A stretch of 39,576 bases of DNA, taken from Nevskia sp. (GTDB taxonomy: Bacteria; Pseudomonadota; Gammaproteobacteria; Nevskiales; Nevskiaceae). Shown here piece by piece: positions 1 to 7,237 of the stretch; position 1 is the stretch's first letter; every line of letters begins with the position of its first letter. The position numbers were made by a program, and so were the translations under genes. The stretch spans positions 1 to 39,576 of the forward strand of contig JARLJS010000034.1 in NCBI GenBank assembly GCA_031291075.1, in the 5' to 3' direction. Below the pieces are notes generated by a model, which saw nothing but the letters and a program-made list of their open reading frames with translations, did no database searches and had not been told where the DNA came from.

Positions 1-111
1 ATCCGCACTTACATCGATAGGCACAACGCCGATCCCAAGCCCTTCGTCTGGCACAAGAGTGCCGATACGATCCTCGCTAAAGTCGCTCGTGCCGCGGCTA
101 CACTTACTTGA
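1..111 (+). pseudogene. IS630-family transposase, C-terminal end only (runs off window)
   Basis: Frame 1 is open from the first base and stops with TGA at 109-111. The 36 residues include HNADPKPFVWHKSADTILA, which matches the usual C-terminus of IS630-family DDE transposases (a PFxW-K-ADxIL-KV pattern close to the stop). The catalytic DDE residues lie outside the window, so I cannot tell whether the whole gene is intact. The stop sits about 20 bases inside the IS end, as is common in this family. It is marked as partial because only the tail is visible. Confidence 0.85.
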
Positions 112-133
112 AGTTACTTTTGAGACAGGACAC
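1..133. mobile_element. Right end of an IS630-type insertion sequence, inserted at a TA dinucleotide
   Basis: The transposase tail is followed by about 22 bases that should be the terminal inverted repeat, ending at 133 (read inwards on the minus strand: GTGTCCTGTCTCAAAAGTAA). The next two bases, 134-135, are TA inside CTAG. IS630/Tc1-type elements insert at TA and duplicate it. From 136 on the sequence is ordinary GC-rich host coding sequence. The left IS end is outside the window, so the inverted repeat and the target duplication cannot be confirmed here. Confidence 0.75.
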
Positions 134-1834
134 TAGCGCCCCGGCCGCGTGGCGGGCGGCGCGCCGGCCCGAGAAGATGCAGTCGGCGTAGGACAGTCCG
201 CTGACGTAGATGTTGGAGCAGACGCCCACCGCGTTGCGCCCGGCCGCGTACAGGCCGGGGACGATGGCGCCGGCGGCGTCCAGCACGCGGCCGGAGCTCT
301 CCTCCACCCGCAGCCCGCCCAGCGTCATCGTCGCCATCGGCAGCAGGCGGCTGTCGACCGAGGCGTCGATGGCGTAGAACGGCGGCTCGGCGATCTCCGC
401 CAGCTCGTCGCGGCGCTTCTCGAAGGGGTCGTCCGCGTCGCCGCGGGCGGCGCGGTTGTACGCCTCCACCGTGCGCCGCAGGGTGGCGGGGTCGAAGCCG
501 ATGCGCTCCGCCAGCGCATCGAGCGTCGGCGCCTTGCGGCAGTTGAACAGCAGGTTGAGCAGCGCCACGTCGCGCTGGAACGGCACGATGCGCGGGTCGC
601 GCGCCTGGCGGAAGGCGTCACGGCGCAGGCGCGCGTCCAGCACCAGCCAGGCCTTGCCGTTCTGCTTCTCCACGATGGCGTCGCCGAGCGAGGCGCCGTA
701 GAGGGTTTCGTTGACGAAACGCTCGCCGCGGGCGTTCACCAGCATCGCCTGCGCCCAGGCCTTCGGCGGGTTGATGAAACGCCAGGCGCTGATGCGCCCC
801 ATCAGGTCCAGCGCGCCACCGGCGGAAGCGCCGAGCAAATGCCCGCTGCCGGTGTCGCCGAGGGTGCCATTGGGCAACCCGCCGGCGTAGGCCGGCGCGA
901 GCTGCCGCACCATCACCGGGTTCATGATGAAGCCCCCGGCCGACAGCACCACGCCGCGGCGGGCGCGGAACCAGCGCGGACGACGGTGGCGGGCCTCGAT
1001 GTCCTCGGCGCGCCGCAGGTACCAGCGGCCAATGGCGTAGGTCAGCCAGGCCAGGGGGAAGCTGGGTGGCAGCGCCGCGATCCACTTCGCCGCCTGCGCG
1101 ATGTAACGGCCGAAGCGCTCAGCCTCAGCGCTGCCCGGGGCGATCTGCAGGGCTTTCACGCCGACCACGCGGCCATCGGCGTCCAGCGCGAGCTGGCGCG
1201 CCTCGGCGTACTGGTGGGAGCGCAGGCCCCTGGCCAGCGCCGCATCGCGCAGCGGCGCCCAGATGCCCACGCCCAGCCCCCAGGCCTTCTTGCCGTTGCG
1301 GGCGAAGGCGCGGTGGCCGCGCGCCGCCGGCCGTGCCTGGCGCGCGTAGGGCGCGGCAAGCGAACTGTCGGGGTGGTAGAGGAAGCAGTCGAGCGGCGGA
1401 TAGGAGGTCTTCTCGCGCCAGATGGTGCTGTTGAGCTTGACGCCGTGGCCGAGCATCCAGTCCACCGTCTCCACGCTCTCGTCGCAGAAGCGGCGCAGGG
1501 TGGCGTCGGAGACCACACCGCCGACCTCGATCCGCAGGTACTTGAACATCTCCTCCGCCGAGTCCTGCTCGCCCGCTTCACGCTGGATGGCGGTGCCGCC
1601 GCCGGCGTAGTAGATGCCGCCGTTGGCGGCGCTGGAGCCGCCGCCGTCGTAACGGTCCAGCGCCAGCACCTGCAGCCCGCGCTCCACTCCTTCGAGCGCG
1701 GCGGCCACGCCGGCGCCGCCCAGGCCGACCACCACCAAGTCGGCGTGGTCGTCCCAGGCGTGGCGCTCGACGTCCGCCAGCCGCAGTGGCGGCTCGACCT
1801 GCAGCCCCCAGTCGGCGCCGGCGACGTTGCCCAT
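104..1834 (-). CDS. FAD-dependent dehydrogenase, 3-ketosteroid delta-1-dehydrogenase/fumarate reductase flavoprotein family; C-terminus altered by IS insertion
   Basis: A 576-residue flavoprotein. The FAD-binding Rossmann signature GLGGAG is at residues 37-42, followed by a Gly-rich GGSSAANGGIYYAGGGT block, and the C-terminal block YAAGRNAVGVCSNIYVSGLS is typical of KstD-like enzymes that use FAD to desaturate or reduce cyclic ketones. The true substrate is unknown. The start is ATG at 1832-1834, with an AAGGAG ribosome site 9-10 bases upstream; an in-frame ATG at 1915 would add 27 residues with no family resemblance. The last residues (VSCLKSNFK) are encoded by the IS630 end: the gene enters the element at 134-135, so the native stop is lost and replaced. 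The cofactor-binding C-terminal block is complete, so the enzyme may still work. It is divergent from the efflux operon. Confidence 0.85.
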   Translation of the reverse strand: MGNVAGADWGLQVEPPLRLADVERHAWDDHADLVVVGLGGAGVAAALEGVERGLQVLALDRYDGGGSSAANGGIYYAGGGTAIQREAGEQDSAEEMFKYLRIEVGGVVSDATLRRFCDESVETVDWMLGHGVKLNSTIWREKTSYPPLDCFLYHPDSSLAAPYARQARPAARGHRAFARNGKKAWGLGVGIWAPLRDAALARGLRSHQYAEARQLALDADGRVVGVKALQIAPGSAEAERFGRYIAQAAKWIAALPPSFPLAWLTYAIGRWYLRRAEDIEARHRRPRWFRARRGVVLSAGGFIMNPVMVRQLAPAYAGGLPNGTLGDTGSGHLLGASAGGALDLMGRISAWRFINPPKAWAQAMLVNARGERFVNETLYGASLGDAIVEKQNGKAWLVLDARLRRDAFRQARDPRIVPFQRDVALLNLLFNCRKAPTLDALAERIGFDPATLRRTVEAYNRAARGDADDPFEKRRDELAEIAEPPFYAIDASVDSRLLPMATMTLGGLRVEESSGRVLDAAGAIVPGLYAAGRNAVGVCSNIYVSGLSYADCIFSGRRAARHAAGALVSCLKSNFK

Positions 1835-1895
1835 GGTGCAGTGCTCCTTCGTGTTTCCGCGTGCCGGCACAATGTCATCGGCGCAACGGGGTGGC

Positions 1896-1913
1896 GTCGT
1901 CCGATGGGACGAC
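1896..1913. promoter_or_regulatory. Perfect inverted repeat upstream of the FAD dehydrogenase gene (possible operator)
   Basis: GTCGTCC-GATG-GGACGAC: 7-base arms around a 4-base centre, about 62 bases upstream of the dehydrogenase ATG and 22 bases before the -35 of the divergent efflux promoter. An 18-base dyad of this form in a divergent spacer suits a TetR- or MarR-type dimer. No regulator gene of that kind other than the efflux MarR is in view. This is inference from symmetry only. Confidence 0.4.
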
Positions 1914-1934
1914 ACGGTGGTGCGCGGCCGGTGC

Positions 1935-1963
1935 TTGACAGCCCGCGAGCACCCGGATATATT
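1935..1963 (+). promoter_or_regulatory. Sigma70-type promoter of the efflux operon
   Basis: TTGACA (1935-1940), a 17-base spacer, and TATATT (1958-1963): a full -35 match and 5 of 6 at the -10, the best promoter I find in the window. Transcription would begin near 1970, giving a leader of about 35 bases before the ATG at 2005. Confidence 0.75.
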
Positions 1964-1981
1964 TCATTTATGAATTATTCA
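1961..1981. promoter_or_regulatory. Overlapping AT-rich palindromes at the efflux promoter start site (likely MarR operator)
   Basis: TTCAT-TT-ATGAA (1963-1974) and TGAAT-T-ATTCA (1971-1981) overlap each other, and the first overlaps the -10 element by one base, in a stretch far more AT-rich than its surroundings. MarR dimers bind palindromes of about this length and repress by blocking RNA polymerase. A MarR gene is second in the operon, so autoregulation is the simplest reading. Binding is inferred, not shown. Confidence 0.55.
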
Positions 1982-2004
1982 GATTTGCATATTTAGAACC
2001 TCGT

Positions 2005-3450
2005 ATGAACCTGCGGCCCGCCCTCCTCGCCATGTCCGCCCTGCTGCTGCAGGCCTGCGCCGGCATGGGCGGCATCGCCCCGCAATCGCGGCAGCTCGAC
2101 CCGCGCGGCCTCGACCCCGGCGCCGCGCTGTCCGCCCCTCAAGCGGACGCCGGCTGGCCGCAGCCCGGTTGGTGGAAGGCCTACGGCGACCCGCAGCTCG
2201 ACGCGCTGGTGGACACGGCGCTGGCGGGCAATCCGGACCTGCGCATCGCGCAAGCGCGGGTGCGGCAGGCCGCGGGCCAGTCCGCCGCGGCCGGCGCCGC
2301 CACCCTGCCGGAGGTGGACGGCAGCGCCGGCTTCATCCGCACCCTGCAGACGCGCGAAGAGTTCAGCCCTTCGCTGATCGGGGCCTACGCCTACTGGGAC
2401 AACTCCGCCCTGCTCAAGGCCTCCTTCGACCTCGACCTGTGGGGAAAGAACCGCGCCACGGCCGAGGGTGCGCTCGACGCGCAGCAAGCCGCCGAGGTGA
2501 ACGTCCGCGCGGCGGGGCTCACGCTGGCCGCGGCGGCGGTGCAGGGCTATGTGCAGCTCGACGCGCAATACGCCCTGCGCGACGTGGCGCAGGCCAACCT
2601 GGAACGGCAGCAACAGGTCCTGGACATCGCGCGGCGACGCTATGCCGCCGGCCTTGGCACCGAGCTGGAAGTGACCGAGGCCGCGACCGTGCTGCCGGAA
2701 ACGCAGGCGCAGCTCGAGCAGATCGACGAGGCGATCGCGCTGCAGCGTCACCAGCTCGCCGCGCTGGCGGGCGAGGGGCCCGGCGACGGCGACAGGCTGG
2801 CGCGCCCGGCGCTGCACGACGGCGCTGCCGTCGACCTGCCCGCCGCGATCCCCGCCGGGCTGGTCGGCCGCCGCCCCGACATCGTGGCGCAGCGCTGGGC
2901 GGTGGAGGCGGCGGGCAAAGACATCGCCGTCGCCAGGGCGCGCTTCTATCCCGACGTCAACCTGGTCGCCTTCGCCGGTCTCGAGGGCCTCAGCTTCGAC
3001 CGTTTCTTCCAGAACAGCGCCACCACCTACGGCGCCGGCCCGGCGCTGACGCTGCCGGTGTTCGAGGGCGGCCGCCTGCGCGGTAACCTGCAGGCACAGA
3101 CCGCGGCTTACGACATTGCGGTGGAAACCTACAACCGCACGGTGATCGCCGCCTTGCAGCAGGTGTCCGACCAGATCGCAAGCCTGCGCTCGCTGCAGAC
3201 ACAGCTACAGCGCACCGACGAGGCGCTGGCCCTGGCGCAGCAGGCCTACCACCAGGCCGAGCTGGGCTTCCGCGCCGGCCTCAGCGACTACCTGAGCGTG
3301 CTCAACACCCAGGGCGAACTGCTGGCGCAGCAGCGCAGCCGCGCCCAGATCGAGGCACGCCGGCTGGCCGCCCATACCGCGCTGATGCAGGCCCTGGGCG
3401 GCGGCTTCGACGACACCGCAGCGGATGCCACGGCGGGAGGGCAGCCGTGA
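2005..3450 (+). CDS. Outer-membrane efflux lipoprotein, NodT/OprM (TolC-like) family
   Basis: A 481-residue outer-membrane channel subunit. The N-terminus is a lipoprotein signal with lipobox LQAC (Cys18). It is followed by two repeats of the outer-membrane efflux domain, including WWKAYGDPQLDALVDTAL near the mature N-terminus, a feature of NodT-type proteins, and GRRPDIVAQRW in the second half. As a trimer it should form the channel through which the pump and the periplasmic adaptor of this operon expel substrate. It is the first gene of the operon, 35 bases after the predicted transcription start. Its TGA overlaps the next start as TGATG. Length is normal for the family. Confidence 0.92.
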   Translation: MNLRPALLAMSALLLQACAGMGGIAPQSRQLDPRGLDPGAALSAPQADAGWPQPGWWKAYGDPQLDALVDTALAGNPDLRIAQARVRQAAGQSAAAGAATLPEVDGSAGFIRTLQTREEFSPSLIGAYAYWDNSALLKASFDLDLWGKNRATAEGALDAQQAAEVNVRAAGLTLAAAAVQGYVQLDAQYALRDVAQANLERQQQVLDIARRRYAAGLGTELEVTEAATVLPETQAQLEQIDEAIALQRHQLAALAGEGPGDGDRLARPALHDGAAVDLPAAIPAGLVGRRPDIVAQRWAVEAAGKDIAVARARFYPDVNLVAFAGLEGLSFDRFFQNSATTYGAGPALTLPVFEGGRLRGNLQAQTAAYDIAVETYNRTVIAALQQVSDQIASLRSLQTQLQRTDEALALAQQAYHQAELGFRAGLSDYLSVLNTQGELLAQQRSRAQIEARRLAAHTALMQALGGGFDDTAADATAGGQP

Positions 3451-3974
3451 TGCGGAATGCCGAGGGTGACGGCGGCTCCGGCAGCTTCGCCGAGGTGGAG
3501 CGCTACATCGAAGTGACGCGGCAGCGGCTGCCGGGTTATCCGCACGAGCGGGTCAAGCTGGCGCGTCTCGTCACCCACGTGCAGAAGCGCCAGAGCGACC
3601 TGAGCAACGCGGTGCTGAAGCGCCACGGCCTCAACTACGTGAAGTACACCGCGCTGATGATGATGTACGGCACGCCGGGCCGGACGCTGACACCCTCCAC
3701 GCTGAGCGAAGGCACCGGCGAGAAGCCCGCCAACATCACCCGCATCTGCGACGAGCTGCTGCAGCAGGGCCTGATCGAACGCCACCCCAGCGCGGAGGAT
3801 CGCCGCCGGGTGGACCTGCACCTCACGCGCGAGGGCGAGCGCCTGATCGAGAAGCTGCAGCCGGAGCTGTGGCAGGTATGGGACGAGATCTACGGCTGCT
3901 TCAACGCGGCCGAGTTACGCCAGCTGACCCGGCTGCTGCGCAAGCCGCTGGCGCGGCTCGACGCGTCCGGCTGA
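3450..3974 (+). CDS. MarR-family transcriptional regulator
   Basis: A 174-residue winged-helix regulator. The HTH region reads TPSTLSEGTGEKPANITRIC followed by DELLQQGLIERHPSAEDRRR, with the Asp-Arg-Arg wing typical of MarR. MarR proteins are dimeric repressors that release DNA when they bind small aromatic ligands. The ATG at 3450 overlaps the upstream TGA; a GTG at 3447 would add one residue, and GGGAGG at 3435-3440 serves either start. The gene is embedded between the outer-membrane subunit and the pump, so it is very likely the local regulator, acting on the palindromes near 1961-1981. Confidence 0.9.
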   Translation: MRNAEGDGGSGSFAEVERYIEVTRQRLPGYPHERVKLARLVTHVQKRQSDLSNAVLKRHGLNYVKYTALMMMYGTPGRTLTPSTLSEGTGEKPANITRICDELLQQGLIERHPSAEDRRRVDLHLTREGERLIEKLQPELWQVWDEIYGCFNAAELRQLTRLLRKPLARLDASG

Positions 3975-3979
3975 GCCCC

Positions 3980-6151
3980 ATGGCCACCCTGCCCGCCGAA
4001 CCCGCCGCACCGTCCTGGAAGGAGCTGCTGCGCGACTGGGCCGCCGGCGAGGGCCGCGCCTGGACGTTTGTGTTCAAGACCCTGCTGTCGGCGCTGCTGG
4101 CGCTGTGGCTCGCGTTCCGGCTCGGCTTCGACGCACCGCGCAGCGCCATGACCACTGTGTTCATCGTGGCACAGCCGCAGACCGGGCTGGTGCTGGCAAA
4201 GAGCTTCTACCGCATCATCGGCACTTTCGTCGGCTGCCTCGCCACGCTGCTGCTGGTGGGACTGTTCGCCCAGCAACGCGAGCTGTTCCTGGCGGCGATG
4301 GCGCTATGGGTGGGCTTTTGCTGCGTCGGCGCGGCGCTGTACCGCAACTTCCGCGCCTACGGCTTCATCCTGGCCGGCTACACCACCTGCCTGATCGGCT
4401 TTCCTTCCGCCATGCGCCCGGACGCGGTGTTCGAAACGGCGGTGGCGCGGGTGTCGGAAGTGATGCTGGGGATCATCTGCGCTGGCGTCGTCGCCGACCT
4501 GCTGCTGCCGCAGCGGATGAGCCGGAACCTGGTGGCGACGGTGCGCGCCAGCTATCGCGATTTCGTCGTCTTCGTCGACCGCGCCATGTGCGGCCGCCTC
4601 GACCACGCCAGCATCGAGCAGGCGCACGACCGCTTCCTGGCCGAGGTCATGGCCTTCGAAGCGCAGCGCGACGCCGCCTATTTCGAAAGCCCGGATGCGC
4701 GCGTGCGCGCCGACCGGCTGCGCCTGCTCAACGCCGAGTTCATGGCCGTCACCACCACCGTCCACACCCAGCACCAGCTGATGCAGCGCCTGCGCCGCAA
4801 TGAGCACCGGCAGGCACTGGCCGCGTTGGCGCCGATGTACAAGGCGCTGGCGCAGGAGCTTCTCCCCGATGGCCGGGCGCCGGCCACGGCGGCGGAGGCG
4901 GCGCCGGTGGCGCTGCGGCTGGCGGCGTTCCGCGATGGGCTGACGGACCGGGTCGCCGCGGCGCGCATCGCCCTGGAAACCGGCGACGAGGAAGAGCTGC
5001 TGGCTTTCGACAGCGCCGCGGCAATGTTCTGCCGCCTGACCGAGGAGCTGCACGACTACACCGCCAGCTACGCCGCGCTGGCGCATCCGGCGCGGCAGGC
5101 GCGCAAGCCGGCACCGCGCTACGTGCCACACACCGACCCCATCACGGCGGTGCTGAGCGGCGTGCGCGCCACCGCCGCCCTGCTCGTCGTCAGCGCGTTC
5201 TGGATCGCGTCCGCCTGGCCCAACGGGACCGACGCGGCGACCCTCGCCTGCGTCGGCTGCTGCCTGTTCGCGGCCGCGCCGCAGCCGGTGCTGGCGGTGC
5301 GCATGCTGACCCGGGGTTTCCTGTGGGGCCTGCTGGCGGCGTTCTGCTGCGCCTTCTTCGTGCTGCCGCACCTGGACGGCTTCCTGCTGCTGGCGCTTGG
5401 CATGGCGCCGTTCATCATGGTGGGCACCAAGTTGCTCACCAACCCGGCCACCGCCGGCATCGGCGCCGGCTACAACATCATGTTCTCCACCACGGTCGGC
5501 GTGGAGAACGTGACGCGCTTCGATCCGGTGGCGCTGCTCAGCAGCGGCATCGCCTCGCTGCTGGGCGTTACGGTCGCCGGCCTGGCGTTCGCCCTGTTGG
5601 TACCGGCCGACGCGCCCCGCCTGCGGCTGCACTTGGTGCGCAGCCTGCGGCGCAAGGTACTGCTCGCCAGCTTCGGCCGCCTGCAGGGTCTGCGCCACCG
5701 CTTCGAGAACGGCACCCGCGACCTGCTCAGCCAGCTGCTGGCCGGCGCCGCCCGCGGCAGCGGCGAGGACCGCCGCCTGCTGCGCCGCGGGCTGGCGGTG
5801 CTGGAGGTGGGACACACGGTGATCGGCCTGCGCCAGGACGCCGAGTCGGGCGCGCTGACGGTGAACAACCGCGCCGCGTTGCACGCCGGGCTGCGGGCAC
5901 AGGCGCGCTTCTTCTCCAAGCCCACGCCGCAACGGCGCGCGCAGGCGCTGGATGGCATCCTGCGGGTGCGCGGCCGGATCGAGACCGCTCTCGAGCAGCA
6001 CGGGCTGGACGCCCCGGAACGGGCCGCGCTGCGGCGCATTCACATCGGCCTGCACCAGCTGCGCAGCCTGCTGCTGGACGAGGAAACCTACGAAGCCCTG
6101 TCGGCGGTGGAACGGGCCGCCGCCCCGCCGGAGCCTGCCCATGCCGCGTGA
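3980..6151 (+). CDS. FUSC-family inner-membrane efflux pump (aromatic acid/fusaric acid exporter, AaeB-like)
   Basis: A 723-residue protein with the duplicated FUSC layout: a hydrophobic N-terminal block (about residues 25-180), a cytoplasmic domain, a second hydrophobic block (about 385-535, with GTDAATLACVGCCLFAAAPQ) and a C-terminal soluble part. The family exports aromatic acids such as p-hydroxybenzoate or fusaric acid, probably using proton motive force. The start is the ATG at 3980, five bases after the marR stop; a longer frame back to 3869 overlaps marR and is unlikely. It is followed at once by DUF1656 and HlyD-type genes, the standard partners (AaeX, AaeA). Substrate is not determinable from sequence. 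Confidence 0.9.
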   Translation: MATLPAEPAAPSWKELLRDWAAGEGRAWTFVFKTLLSALLALWLAFRLGFDAPRSAMTTVFIVAQPQTGLVLAKSFYRIIGTFVGCLATLLLVGLFAQQRELFLAAMALWVGFCCVGAALYRNFRAYGFILAGYTTCLIGFPSAMRPDAVFETAVARVSEVMLGIICAGVVADLLLPQRMSRNLVATVRASYRDFVVFVDRAMCGRLDHASIEQAHDRFLAEVMAFEAQRDAAYFESPDARVRADRLRLLNAEFMAVTTTVHTQHQLMQRLRRNEHRQALAALAPMYKALAQELLPDGRAPATAAEAAPVALRLAAFRDGLTDRVAAARIALETGDEEELLAFDSAAAMFCRLTEELHDYTASYAALAHPARQARKPAPRYVPHTDPITAVLSGVRATAALLVVSAFWIASAWPNGTDAATLACVGCCLFAAAPQPVLAVRMLTRGFLWGLLAAFCCAFFVLPHLDGFLLLALGMAPFIMVGTKLLTNPATAGIGAGYNIMFSTTVGVENVTRFDPVALLSSGIASLLGVTVAGLAFALLVPADAPRLRLHLVRSLRRKVLLASFGRLQGLRHRFENGTRDLLSQLLAGAARGSGEDRRLLRRGLAVLEVGHTVIGLRQDAESGALTVNNRAALHAGLRAQARFFSKPTPQRRAQALDGILRVRGRIETALEQHGLDAPERAALRRIHIGLHQLRSLLLDEETYEALSAVERAAAPPEPAHAA

Positions 6152-6341
6152 AATCGCCCTGTTCGGCTTTTACATGCCGACCCTGCTGCCGGTGTTCGTG
6201 CTCAGCTTCGTCCTGCAGTGGGCGGTCGACGGGCTGCTGGCGCGGCTCGGCTTCTACGCCAACGTCTGGCATGCGTCGTTGTTCCGCTTCAGCCTGTTCG
6301 TCTGCCAGTTCGGGGCGATCGGGCTCGCGCTGTACCAGTGA
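6141..6341 (+). CDS. DUF1656 small membrane protein (AaeX-like)
   Basis: A 66-residue protein with two hydrophobic segments (about residues 8-30 and 44-65) and the family opening PREIALFGFYMPTLLP. DUF1656 proteins accompany FUSC pumps; their role is not settled, but they are thought to belong to the pump complex. The ATG at 6141 lies inside the end of the FUSC gene (11-base overlap), which implies translational coupling. Confidence 0.88.
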   Translation: MPREIALFGFYMPTLLPVFVLSFVLQWAVDGLLARLGFYANVWHASLFRFSLFVCQFGAIGLALYQ

Positions 6342-6351
6342 GGATCCCCCA

Positions 6352-7221
6352 ATGAATCTCAGGCAACTGTTCCGCTTCGCCGCCACCTGCGCGATCTTCG
6401 CCGCGGCGGTGGCGACCGCCGCCGCGCTCTGGCGGCACTATATGTATTCGCCCTGGACGCGCGACGGCCGCGTCAAGGCCGACGTGGTGAGCATCGCGCC
6501 GGACGTGTCCGGCCCGGTGGTGGAAGTGCCGGTGATCGAGAACCAGGGCGTCAAGCGCGGCGACGTGCTGTTCCGCATCGACCCGGAGCGCTACCGCTAC
6601 GCCCTGCAGCAGGCCGAAGCCGCCGTCGCCGCGCGCAAGTCGGACTACGAGCAGAAGCGGCGCGACGCCGCGCGACGCGCGGAGCTGTCGGGCGTGGTGG
6701 TGTCGAACGAAAGCCGGGAGAACTCCGCCTCCAGCGCGAGCACCGCGCTGGCCGTGTACCAGGAAGCCGTGGCGGCGCGCGACACCGCCGCGCTCAACCT
6801 GCAGCGCACCGAGGGGCGCGCGCCGGTGGATGGCTACGTCACCAACCTCGATATCCACCCCGGCGATTACGCCAGCACCGGCCGCGCGCTGCTGGCGGTG
6901 ATCGACCGCCATTCCTTCCGCGTCAACGGCTACTTCGAGGAGACCAAGGTGCCATACGTGCACGAGGGCGACCCGGTGACGATCCGCCTCATGAGCGGAG
7001 GGCCGGAACTGCAGGGACACGTCGACAGCCTCGCGCGCGGCATCACCGACCGCGACAACCCGGCCGGTCCGCGCCTGCTCGCCGACGTCAACCCCACCTT
7101 CAACTGGGTGCGCCTGGCGCAGCGCGTGCCGGTGCGCATCAGCATCGACCGCCTGCCCGACGGCCTGGTGCTCGCCTCCGGCATGACCTGCACGGTGATC
7201 GTGCAGCCGCGCAAGTCCTGA
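6352..7221 (+). CDS. HlyD-family periplasmic adaptor (membrane fusion) protein of the FUSC pump, AaeA-like
   Basis: A 289-residue protein with one N-terminal membrane anchor (about residues 8-27), then YSPWTRDGRVKADVV, the usual opening of AaeA-type adaptors. The biotinyl-lipoyl halves are visible (SGPVVEVPVIENQGVKRGDV and APVDGYVTNLDIHPGDYAS) around a short coiled coil, followed by a beta-barrel domain. It should bridge the FUSC pump to the NodT-type channel. It starts 10 bases after the DUF1656 stop and is the last gene of the operon, converging with the nucleotidase gene 16 bases further on. I see no T-rich hairpin there. Confidence 0.92.
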   Translation: MNLRQLFRFAATCAIFAAAVATAAALWRHYMYSPWTRDGRVKADVVSIAPDVSGPVVEVPVIENQGVKRGDVLFRIDPERYRYALQQAEAAVAARKSDYEQKRRDAARRAELSGVVVSNESRENSASSASTALAVYQEAVAARDTAALNLQRTEGRAPVDGYVTNLDIHPGDYASTGRALLAVIDRHSFRVNGYFEETKVPYVHEGDPVTIRLMSGGPELQGHVDSLARGITDRDNPAGPRLLADVNPTFNWVRLAQRVPVRISIDRLPDGLVLASGMTCTVIVQPRKS

Positions 7222-7237
7222 AAGCGGGTCGCGTGCG

